This document shows, one piece after another, positions 35,001-47,300 of a DNA stretch of 64,000 nucleotides; within the stretch, counting starts at the first letter, position 1, and each line of letters starts with the position of its first letter. The DNA lies in contig JAVMKO010000010.1 of NCBI GenBank assembly GCA_032164245.1, positions 44,724,848-44,788,847 on the forward strand, in the 5' to 3' direction. The stretch comes from Sternotherus odoratus (taxonomy: Eukaryota; Chordata; Testudines; Kinosternidae). The translations under genes were made by a program, and so were the position numbers. The notes below the pieces were generated by a model. It had not been told where the DNA came from and made no database searches. It saw nothing but the letters and a program-made list of their open reading frames with translations.

Positions 35001-38000
35001 TCTGGCAGCCTAAGAACTGATCCCATCAAATCACATCAGCTAAGCAGAACTGGGGCTGGTCAATACTTGCATAGCAGAGGCTTGACCAGAGGCTGCAGGA
35101 AGTAATAAAGATGATTTAGTAGGTGGAACCTTTCCCACAGACTCATGAATGCACCAAGCATGGTATACGGGGCACTGTTTCACAGCAGGTGCCAGCCCGC
35201 GGGACTGTCAACTTGACACTTTTTAAACTGACTAATTTTTCATACATCCCAGTTTGGGCGGAGTACCTTTTAAACAGCATGTCCTGAATTTTATTTTTAC
35301 AATTCCTTAAAAAACTGTATCAATGTTTATCTGCTCTTCAGCTGATTCCCAGGAGTGTCTTTTGGACACTTCTAAGAGCAATGCTAAAAATACCTGGCCC
35401 CACCCTCTTTACCTCCCCCTTTTTTTTTCCCCATGCACACCCCCCTCCCTGATCCCTGCTCATGTCTCTTGGTGGTCTCTGGTAACACACTCTTCCAGAG
35501 TCCAGGGAAGGCCGTGATGTGTTTAAGCTTCTCCCAAAGCAGAGCACAATAGTGATGTCATGCTGGAACGTGAAAATACAGAGACTGACCATACACAAGG
35601 GTTGCCAAATATTCAAAGTAAGAGCTCTGTGTAAACAGAAAACAGAATATTTATTTCTCTTTAATCTCACATTTATCATCCCCTAAGGTTTACTTAGAAC
35701 AACAGCAGATGTCAGATTTTCAGAGGATGAGGTGATTTTCAAGTTGACAGTGGCCTTTTAAAACTGTGGACCTGGCCACTTGTCAAGAGTGGGTATATTA
35801 CAGTAAAACCTCCATTTAACGGACTAATTCGGGCGAGGGGGTGTCCGTTAAATCAAAAAGTCCGTTATTTAATAATAAAAAAAAACACGAGCTGTCAGAG
35901 CAGCAGCCCGCCCACCACAGGGTTGGGGCGGCAGCTCCGCAGCCCGCCCGCTGCTGGGACCCGGGCGGCAGCCGGGAGCTGCTGGCGGGACTCAGGTGGA
36001 AGCTGGCAGCCCGCCCGCTGGCAGGACCCGGGCAGCAGCCGGGAGCCAGCCCGCCCGCTGCCTGGACCCGGGCGGCAGCCGGGAGCCAGCCCGCCTGCTG
36101 TCTGGACCCAGGCGGCAGCCGGGAGCCAGCCCGCCTGCTGCCTGGACCCGGGCGGCAGCCGGGAGCCGGCAGCCAGCCCCCGAGAAATGGATTTTGGATG
36201 CATCAGACTTGCTCAGAAATTTTGTCCGTTGCATCCGAAGTCCGTTAAATCGAGGGTTTACTGTATGTATTTTCTGTGTCCTTATAAGGGAGAACTCAGT
36301 TCATAAATTGTGCCATCTCTCTGCATTTTCAATTGGTTGTAGTATTCTTCACTTCTTGTGTAGCGCTGCTGGACATGTTAAACTGCAGCCATGGTCCATT
36401 TTGGAGGGGACATAACTTTGCTAGTGAAATAATTCTCATGCATATATGTATTTTGGTTTGAACCCTCTGAGATGAAAGGCATTAAATAGAAGCTAATGCA
36501 ATTGCACCAGTTTTTCCAGACATAGGTTTCTTCTGCCACTCCCCATTGAGTTCTGCACACCACACTTTGAAACCCCAATCTTAAATTCACTCAGGATCCA
36601 TGGTAGGTAAGAACATAAGAAAGGCCATACTGGCTCAGACCAAAGGTCCATCCAACCCAGTATCCTGTCTACCGACAGTGACCAATGCCAAGTGCCTCAG
36701 AGTGAGTGAATCTTAACAGGTAATGATCAAGTGATCTTTCTCCTGCCACCCATCACCACCCTCTGACAAACAGAGGCTAGGGACTAGTAGGTGCCGCCCA
36801 GAGCTGAATGGGATTCAGACATCAGCAGCCCAGCCCAGAGGCTCACTGTTAAGCATGGGAGAGGGAGGCTAACGTGTCAGGACTAGTTCATGTGTGAGTG
36901 GGGGAAATCACAAGTTTGGGGTATCTGTCAAAGCACAGGTGCCATTAGGAACGTTTACTTTGCAGCTTGTCTCGTGCAGAGGTTGTTTGTTTTGATTTGT
37001 ATTTTCTTCCTTGAGGGGGAGAATCCGTGGCCAGTGACATTCCACTTAGTGGCTTTGTCCCTCCAACCGAGGAGATGATGTGCCGGAGCGGCAGCCTTCA
37101 CACAGTAAGGACACACCCTTGTTTAGTTCTCCTTATTTTTTTGTACCTTTACTGTTGTGTATTTCAGAGGTTGAAGGGGGCATGTTGAGTCATGTAAGAG
37201 CAGAAATACCTAAAGAGTGACACAAAATACCTTCCATCCCTATCTGTAGAAAAGGAAGAGGTGCCCTGAGGTCCGATCCTTCTGTGGTAGGGATCATCAG
37301 AAAAGGCAGTTGATGTCAACACACCTAGTGTCTCACTAATGCCCACAAAGAGGCCTGTGTATGTAACCAAGACCTTGTCCTACAGGGAAATGGAAATATC
37401 TAAACTAAGAGAACATTGGACAAATATCCAGGTGATTTGTGTAACGACAAGTGACTTGTGTACAGGAAGTAATGCACTTAGTTTCTAAACGTTCCAGGGC
37501 AAGAAACCATGTCTTACCTGTCTATCCAGCACTTAGTTATATAAATAAAAATAAAGAGATGGGTTCCTACAGAGTCAGACTGATTTATACTGAACTCATG
37601 CCATCTGGCATAAGAAGCTTGCAGATGCGATGGAATTCTGGGAGATCTATGTATGAGAAGCACTATTATTACTTGCCAAGAAAATCTTTCCATGGTACTC
37701 TCAGTCCATAGGTGAACACATTTTAAAGAAGATAGCTGGATGGGTTGAAGTATCCTTTGAAAGCTGCAGCCTGACAGATTCTGCACTCCCACATGGTGAG
37801 CAGTGCAATGCCATGTGGTATGCAATCCCCAGAGGGTTTCCCATCAAGCCTGTAATACTTCATCGATCACACTTAACCCCAGATGAAGGGACCTTGCCCT
37901 GTGGAATCATTCTCAAATTCCTACACTTGCATTATATGTATAATTTTGTAGAGATTTAAAATTCTCATCTTTATCAAGATCACCCACTTTATGTAGTGGA

Positions 38001-41000
38001 AATTTGTTATCCATTATTTATCTGGTGCACGTTATGGTGCCTTGTGGATTTTCAGGACAGATATATTTTGAATCCTTGAGGAGGATGTTTTTGACTGATA
38101 GCATTAAGAGACTTCTGAAAGGAATTCAGTCTTTTAGGGGTCAGTGGTAAACTCTCTTGGGGATATGGGAGCCCGACTTCTCAGCCTGAGGTTCTTGCTG
38201 CAGAAACTCCAGCAGAAGTTCCAGTCTCAGACTGTGATCCTTTGGGGCGATCAAACAATCCTTGAAGAGTCAGTTCTCTATGTGACCAGAAATAGAACAA
38301 AGACAGAGGATCACAGGCTTCCTCGCACTGCTCTGTGCCTCGTGCTAGAGCCTTTTCTCTTTTATGGGGAAGTTCAGTTCTGTGGCGCATTGCAGAACTT
38401 GGCCTTGCTGCTGAGGCTGCCAGGAGCAGTGAGCGGATTCTGTGATGTGAACAGCTGTCCACTCAGAATTGGATTGAGACCCAGCCACTCACTTTGCCCA
38501 GGCTGCTGTACAGCCAGGAGAAGGTTTCTAGTTTGAATTCATTTCCCTTTTCCTCATTCATGATTTTAGCTGCAGCAGGAAAGCCGATGTTGGCTCCCTG
38601 CCCGGAATGTGGCGCCGCTGTGTTTGGTTCCATGGCATTGTAAGGGAGCGTCTTGCCAAGAATAGACAGCGAGAAAAATCTGATTGGTTTCCAGCCTCTG
38701 CTTCCTGTCTTCCCCTTGGAGAATGACTCCACATTGCTGCCCAGACACATGAAGCCTTCTCCAGCCCACGTAGCAAGACCAGAAAGAGAGTTCAGATGTG
38801 CACTGACAGTTCAGTACTATGTAGTATCGGTCGCCCTGAGCATGTACTGTGTCGAATCAAATGTTGGTTTCCACAGTCCGCTGCAGAATACAGAAACCTG
38901 CTAAAATAAAATAAAGAGCTGTGTGTTCCAGATGGAGCGGTATCTTGCCCAGATGTCGATAGGAATAACATTGGCATCTGGTTCCTCAAGCTATTGCAGG
39001 TTAAAAATGTAGTAGGTCTGTGACCAGTGCTTCAAGTATAAGCGGATTCCCAGCTGGGTGGGGGAAGCCCCTCCAGTGTACAACTGTCAAGATGAGGATT
39101 TTCACTTTCCTTCAAAGAACAGGCGTGTCTGGTGACCTGATAACAGACTAGATGGATCCAGTTCTCTTAAAGATCTGACTATCTGGGGCAGCTCCCAAAG
39201 GAGAAATGGACCATACGCTGTTTTCTTTCCCTTTGAATTTCATGCTGGTGAAAAGCACTGGTTTGGCAGCCTGGGTACAGAAATTCTCTAGCCTCAGAAC
39301 AGGTGCAGCACAGGAGGTGGGAGGGCAAGGTCTTCTCACGTGATACCCTGGCAGTGTGCCCCAGTGCTAACCCAGAGGCACCATCACTAGCCATGTAAGG
39401 GAGCTCAGTCTCCATGGTTCCCCTCTTCAGCCTGCCAGCGAGGGGCCTATTTCTGCTAATAGTAGGGGTGTTTTTTATGAAGAATGAGTAGGATTTTCAA
39501 AAGTGCCTGAAGCGACAAAGAGTCTTGTAGCACCTTATAGACTAACAGATTTTAGGGATCATGAGCTTTTGTGGGCTAAGACCCACTTCATCAGATGAAT
39601 GTTGTGGAAATCTCCAGAGACAGGTATAAATATGCAGGTAAGAAAGCAAGGTAAATTCAATCGGGGTGGGGGGGGCAGGGGAGGGGTGAGGCCCACTTCC
39701 AGCAGATGATTTGGAGGTGTGAACGCCCAGAGAGGAGAAATTGATTTTGTAATTGGCGAGCCATTCACAGTTAATATTAAGTCCAGACCTAATGGTGTCG
39801 AATTTGCAGATGAACTGGAGCTCAGCAGTTTCTCTTTGAAGTCTGCAGCAAAAAAACTTCAAGACCAATGTGCAAAAGTGCCTGAGTGACTGGACAGACT
39901 CCTACGGTCACTTAAGCACTTTTGAAAATCCCACCCAGCATACCTGTCCATGGGGAAATGGAATGAGAACACAAGCCATGGAACACCCAGTTAGATGGCA
40001 TCATCTCTCAGGTCTTATTAGTGTGAGCCAGACTACAGTGAACTAGAGACAAAAAGGCTCTGTATCCCATGATGCAGTCCCTGAGTCTTCCATTTTCCAT
40101 TGTGCTCTTTCCCATTATTCTGCATTCGGTAAAATAATTCCAGGGAGACATTGCAACCAGAGAGTTGCTATAGATTAGCATGCTGACGTCACTTGGGAAG
40201 ACCCTGTATTGATATGCTTGTTGCATTGGTTGGAGTTAGATGCACCTCATGGCAGGACTTTGCTTCTAATACTGCAGTGTTTCTAGCTGCAGTACCAGTC
40301 AGAGCAATTTCAGAAGTCTGCTACTGCCTCACCTCCCAAGTTTGGCTTAGATGCTGAGTACATTCCAGTGCGGACTGCTTACCCACAGTGCAGTCAGCCC
40401 GTGGGGCTGGTTCTCTGATGGAGTAAATGGAGTTGTTTGCAGCTACGCCTGCAGAGAATTTGGCCCAGTGTGTTTAAGGCCAGTTAAATTGAAGTCTGAC
40501 TAAAACTGTCCTGTCTGCCAGAACAGGCAGTGTAACGGAGCTCAGCAGAGAAGCATGACTCCAGCTGCAAGGCAGTAATTCCGAAGGGAAAGCTTGATAC
40601 TTGTTGCTTCTCAAGTTCATTATTGTTGGCTTAGAAGTGCAATTTAATTGAGGACATGAATCGTCAAAAGAGGGAAAGCTAAATCCATCCAAACCTGGGC
40701 CCAGAGTACAGCAGCATTGACAAATTAGGTTATCCCCTGTGCCTTTGTCAAGGAAATGAATTACAGCTGCACCACTGTTTTTCTCTCTCCTTCCTTCTTT
40801 GTTCTAGTCCTCACTCAGGTCGCTGGCTGCCGATTTCAGTGGAATGATCAACAACCCCCATCTAAGTGACGTGCAGTTCCAAGTAGACAGTGGGGAAATC
40901 CTTTATGCCCATATGTTTGTGCTTTATGCACGGTGCCCACAGCTGACTGATGTCGTAAGTATGGCTGGATGTGTTTGCTTTTGTATTTGTTTGGTGTGCT

Positions 41001-44000
41001 GCCTTCCTCTTCCTTCTGTCAGTGCTGCTGTCTTTGGGCACAGCTGCCACGTGGTACTCTCCTCCTAACTAGGAGGAGATTGGCTCCAGTCTCGACAGGC
41101 AGCACTGCTTCAGAGTCAGGAGCAGGTGCTAAAGCCTGGTGCAGATGGCACTTTGGACCCAGCTGTGATTTGCAGCTGCCCGCCCCTCCCCGGAGGCAGG
41201 TAGCAAGAGTCCTGTGGTGTTGTCAGAAAGAGTGAGTGGCAGTTTGCTTGAAGGAGTAAGGGGGAGGGTCTTTTAGGGTCAATTATATGTTTGTCCTCTG
41301 GATTTCCATAGCCTCCCACCCCACACAAGCCTAGGCTAGTGTGTCCTGACCTTCTCCTAGAGCTGAGCTTCAGCAACACGTGAAATCCAGGGACTAGACC
41401 ATGGAGAGTGTAGCTATGCCTGTGTGTGACCTTTATGAGGGTCTGTCTCCACCCCTCCCCCCAGAGTAGAAACCATTTCCCTTGCAAGGCCTCTCCTCCC
41501 ACAGGTGCTATTGAGCTAACCATGCTGAACAGAGTTTCTCACCAAGGACAGTGAAATGCTCCTCACGCTCCCCAGCGGGGTGTGCAGTCGAGTGGCCCAC
41601 AGTACATCCTCAGTAGTATCCCGCCAGCATAATGCGATGGGCCCTGAGTCTAGGATCCGAACCCTGGTCTCAGCACGAAGAGCGGCCACCAGCATCTGAA
41701 CACATTTTGAGTTTCCTTAAATGCTGTTAACTCAGAGGCACCTGTACGCCCTGAGGCCCCTTTGTAAATTGACTTAGGAGGCTGAGGTCATTGTTTAGCT
41801 TCATGCACAGTGGTTTAGATACACTCCCAGCATTACTGACCCATAGCCCAACCCTGCAACCCTTTCTTACCTGCGTAGTCCTCATTGACTACTGACATGC
41901 ATACGAACTACTTATGTGCGTGACGGTTGTAGGATCCAGCCCCTACGTGATACATTGAATCCCTTCTGTGTGGATCTTTTCTCTTTTCTGCAGTGCGGTG
42001 TTTTCCATTTAGTCTCTCTGTTGGCCAGGGGAGTATTGTTCGAGCCATGTCTCGCCATTTTCAGAGACCTTGAGCCACCAGGAGTTGAGATGAATCAGTA
42101 GTAACTGGGAGCCTGTGTTTTTTGTTTGGCTATGTCTACACTTGGAGCTGGGGGATTGATTCCCAGCTTGCATAGGCAAACTCATGCTTGCTCTTGTGGA
42201 GCTAGCACGCTAAATATAGTAATGTAGCCATAGTACCATGGGTGGTGGTGAGCAGCTCGTGGCTAGCAGCCAAGAGTATGTGCCTGTGGGATCTGAGTGG
42301 GTTTGTGCTTGGGCATTTAGCCCATGCTGCCACTCACTGCTACCCTTGCTACTGGGGCTACACTACTGTTTTAGCATGCTAGCTTAATAATATTTCCACA
42401 CAAGCTGGGAAACACAGCCCTTGCCCCTAGTATTAGATGTAGCCTTTGGGTGACATTCAGTACCATAAGAGAGAATCTCAGATACTGCAGTAGTTGCTAT
42501 GGGTGGACAGGGGTGGAAGCATCCCAGCAAGAGAGGGGAGCGGGGTGGATCCATGTAGGTGCAGCAGGTATGATTCAGGTTGCGAAGGATATAGGAAAAG
42601 CTGATCAGTCCCTCCTTTCTATGCTGTCCCATAACAGGAAAGCAAGAGGCCACTCAATGCAATCCATGATTGGTAATTTTAGAACCAATCCAACTAAACT
42701 TCTCTTTACCCAGCGGATAGTCATCCTGTGCAGTGCACTGCTCTAGAAGATACTGGATTTAGAAAGGGGCTGGATAAGGTTATTACTGATGTGTGGCAGT
42801 TGTACGGAGGGATTAGATATTATACTTCCAGGTGTAAGGTGATTTCTGTAGGGGTCAGGAGGAACACTCTCCCTCCCCCATAAAGAGCATTGCATATTTG
42901 ACATTTTTAGCGTTCCTCTGAAGCCTCAGGTACTGGCCACTGCCAAAGTCCAGATAAGGATTTGGCGGATGAAAGATTGCTCTGGGGTGGGCATTCTGGG
43001 GCTGATCCCCCTGCACCCCTCTCTTACTGACCAATGACCCTCCTTTGGCTCTTTGTTTCTTTTCTCTCTCAGGTTCACAGAGAAGGTTTCTTAGTGGAAG
43101 AGGATGGGAATTTGCAGACCCGTCGAGTGCTGCTGAGTGAAGTGACAGTCGAGGCAGCCCATACGTTTCTGCAGTACCTCTATGCAGCTGATACCAGTAT
43201 CCCTGCCCAGGTGCTCTCTGATGTGGGAGCTCTTGCTGTCAGGTGTGTACACTGCTGTCTAGTCACTTACACAGTGAGATTTATTTGCGGTCCTAGCCTG
43301 GGAATTTACAGCCAGGTTTCTGCAGAGGTGACTCCCCCAGGCTGCACTGGTTTAGGTGAAGTCCTTTCAATTCAGATTTTCAGTGGGGGTCAGCGTTTTG
43401 CAATTTTCCTGCACAAATCTAGCCCACTATCTTCTTTCCTGGCCTGAGTGGTTACAACACACTTTTTAGTTGTCAGTGTACATTTCCAGTGTGACCATTG
43501 TCACAAAAGTGTCGCTCCCTCATCTTACTGGGTGTATCTGCTGAGTTACACCTGTCAGCGCAGGCCTATTATAGCCTGGGGGAGAACAGGCCATTCCATT
43601 CTGCCCCTAGTGTCCTCAGCAACATTTGATTCCATGGTCTCTGTTGTTGCTGCTGGCTGCTCTCTGTTGTTACTGGTGGTGATGTAATACAGTAACTCCT
43701 CACTTAGTTGTTAGTTGTTACATTGCTGATCAGTTAGGGACCATGCTTGTTTGAAGTTGTGCAATGCTCCCTTATAATGTCCTTTGGCAGCCACCTGCTT
43801 TGTCCACTGCTTGCAGGAAGAGCAACCCATTGCAGCTAGCTGGTGGTGGCTTGGAACCAGGGTGGACCGACAGCCCCCCATCAGCTCCCCCATCAGCTCC
43901 CCTAATTCCCTGTGTGGCAGCTGCCCAGCAGGCTATCAGTTATCGACAGTTTAGCTGTCCTTCCCCCCCCACTGCCATGTGTGGCTTCTGCCCTCAGCCT

Positions 44001-44255
44001 TGGAGCTGCTCCCTGGAGCCTCCTACTTGCTGTAAAGGGAAGAGGGGAGCTAATGTCAGGGTGTCCCCTTCCCCCCTGCTCCTGCACCCTGCTTACCTCA
44101 TCTTCCATAGAGCAGGAGGAACACACCACAGGGCTCAGGCCACAGGGAGCTTCCTGGAAGCAGCTGCTGTCTCAGCTTGTTGATGTACTTAAAAAGTATA
44201 CTTATGAGTGGGGTCAGCGTACTGAAAGGAGCAATGCATCTCTGTCTCTCTCACT

Positions 44256-44326
<71 letters not shown>

Positions 44327-47300
44327 TGTGTCTCAGGTTTGCTGTCTCCCCTCCCTCAATTCATGCTACCTTGTAGAGTGTGAGGCTACATAAACAGCAA
44401 GTTAACCCTTGAGGGTGCAGCCAATTGTTAATTCATCATTTAGCAGTAAGGCATTCCCTGGGAAATATCCCACCCTCTGACTTCACCACCTCAACCAAGC
44501 CTCATAATCCATCATCGCTGTGTACCAGTATTAAATTGTTTGTTTGAAACTGATACTGTGTGTAATACAGTCTTTTGTCCGGTAAAAAAAATGTCCCTGG
44601 AACCTAACCCCACATTTACATTAATTCTTGTGGGGAAATTGGATTCGCTTAAATTTTCGCTTAAAGTTGCATTTTTTTAAGAACATAACTATAACTTTAA
44701 TCGAGGAGCTATTGTAGATAATGTCTTTCATCTTAGGTTCTCTAAGCACTTCACTAACTAGTCAGTTAATCCCCAGATGTCTTGCTGAGAGAAGATCAAT
44801 ACTGTGTATAACACTAACTTGTGGTATCAACCTTGCTGTCATTTTGTGATTCTAAGTGCACTTCAGGTATAATCCTTAAAAAACTGACAGATTCAATAGA
44901 TTCCGTCGACTTAAAAATCACCCCTCTCTCTGAAGATGTGGACCTGTTAGTTTTACAAGTAACACCTAATGACTCAGAGTGAAAGAGGTGAAAAAAAACC
45001 CATATTTTATATTTTTTGTGCATTCAAGGTCCTTTCCTCTGTACCAACAACTAGTCAGTCAGTTTCCCCTGATGTTGTAGATTCCTTCACAACAGTGAGA
45101 CAGAAACAGACTTTTAAAAACGGGAAAAAAGAATGATTGTAAAACCAGAAAAGTGAAAACAGGGACTCGGGGAAGGTGTAAAACTTGGCCTTTTGACTGA
45201 GTAGACGTCAAATTGATTGTGTCCCTTTAAGGAAACTGCATCTAATTTGTGAATTCTTATGCCTAGTGAGTGGCAGGAGAATTAGATGGAAACAGCAGAC
45301 TGGGGGTTGGAGTCTCAATGTAGCCATAGCAAGGCTGATGAGTTTGCGTTCATGTTGGATGTCCAACTGATGGAATTTTTTCTAAGCCTATCCGTGTGAC
45401 TGAGCCTCTGTCCTTGACCCCGGACCTTCTGCCCCTTTTTGCAGTGTGGCAAATTTAGACCCTTGAGAGCATTAAATGTTCTCTGCTTTGGGAGGGGCTA
45501 TACTGTGCCTACTAGCTTCTGTTTCAGGGAGAAGCTGCTCAGACATCAGAGCCTCCTTAGCAAAGGAGTCCATGATGGAGGCAGAAACACAAGAAGTGTA
45601 AAGATGATCGTCCTGCTTCTTGGGAGGGCTGTGATTTGCCTCTTGGTTTTGTCTGTGGTGCTAGGAATTTTAATTCCAGCCATGTAAAGTCTTTTACCTT
45701 TAAATATAAGCATTAAGGAGTGGGACTAGTGCTTTCGGGTATCGGCTGGGAAAGGAGATGCTGAATAACAGAGCTAGATTTGAGCTGATGCTCCTAATGG
45801 AAAGGAAGCACATGTAAGGAAATCTGTTGAGGATGCTGGTGGGCCAGCTAACTGGTTGCAGGATAACAATGATCTTCCATTGTATCATTGCAGGTTTGAT
45901 GTGAGTGAACTGATCTCTGTATGTGGAAACAGCCCTGGGGAGAAGCAGGAGCATGCTGGAGTGGACTCAGAAGATGAACTTTTCTCTGTGGGGGAAGAAG
46001 AGAATTGTGAAAACAGAGCTGAGAACTTCCAGGAGCTCCTGAGATCAATGTGGGAAGATGAAGATGAGGAAGAAGTAGCATTGCTGAAACTTGAAGATCA
46101 GGAAGAGAAAGACAATGAGAAAGTGGATGAGCAGGAACTGGAGGAAATTTATGAATTTGTTGCCACTCAGCGAAAGATTGTTCAAGATAAAGCAGGGGTG
46201 AAAGAAGGCACAGGCAGCTGCACTTACAATGAAACACGGGAGGCCCAAATTGTGAATGAACAGACTAAAGATGAAGAGGTGGAGATGTGTGAATCGCCCT
46301 CAACAAGCAGCAAGATTAAAGAATGGAAGGAAAATTTTGGTCTGGGAAGATCCAGCTGTGAATCACCTGGGCAAGAAAAGAAAATCCCAGGTATAAGTAG
46401 GAATGAGAGCATGAGTGTTACACGAATCACTCCTGTGCACTTTCAGGATAAGCCCTGTGAGTGTGGTGATGTTGAGGCGTCCCATGGTGGAGCCTCTGGT
46501 GAAAGAGAGGGCTATCAGAGAATGCCCAAAGTTGTGAAGGGTTCTAGTTTCTCTCAGATTTCACAAGGTAAAGAAAAGGATGATGCCTGGAAAAAATTGT
46601 TCCCTAGTTCTCGACAAAACGGTGCTAACCTCAGGAAAAGTTATGATCCCATATTTTCCACAACCCAAGGGGAGCATTGTGAACCTTCTCCACTAAATGA
46701 AGACAACAAAGAGCAGGGAGAGGTTTCCAGTGAAACATGTGTTGAGGTTAATAATTCACCTGTTCACCATCACTCACAGAAAGATCTCTCAGTTAGAAAT
46801 GATTTGTGTAGCAGTCCTCTTTTCAACCCTTGCTCACTGATTTTGCCAGCGGTTGGTTCATCACCTATGTCTCCAGAATCAAATAGGACATTTTCCAGAG
46901 TATCCACAGAAATTTCTCCCATATCAGCACCAAAGCAAAATAAAAATAAAGGACTCTTTCGGTCTGATGATGCATCCTTCCAAAAAGCCAGTGAACAGAC
47001 TGATGATTCAGGACTTGAGAAGATCATAAAGAACACACTTTCTCCAGCAAAGTCTTCCTACATTGATTTAAAAAAGCAAAAACACATCTCAACTTGCTCA
47101 TCGTTGGTCCTCACAACTCAGAATACTGCTTCTCGTGTGAACCAAGAGGCTGACATAATTCTTTTGCTGGATTCTGATGAAGAAATGGCATTAGAACAAA
47201 TGAATGAGAAATCAGATTCCGAATCTTCCCTGAGGGAAATGGAAATCTCCAGGCAACTGGATTGTAACTGTAAGAAAGTGGAGCAAGAGCACGAGGTACC

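Noticed and set aside
34742..35020. Acceptor at 34740-34741 (ccatcag) for SLX4 coding exon 7
   Set aside because: With phase 0 from the previous exon this gives TGA at once. The acceptor at 34720 keeps the frame.
45856..45893. Start of the 872-codon frame as the true beginning of a protein
   Set aside because: 45856-45893 is intron. The acceptor tcattgcag at 45893 and phase 2 from the previous exon set the start at 45894. The frame's end after 48397 is intron as well.
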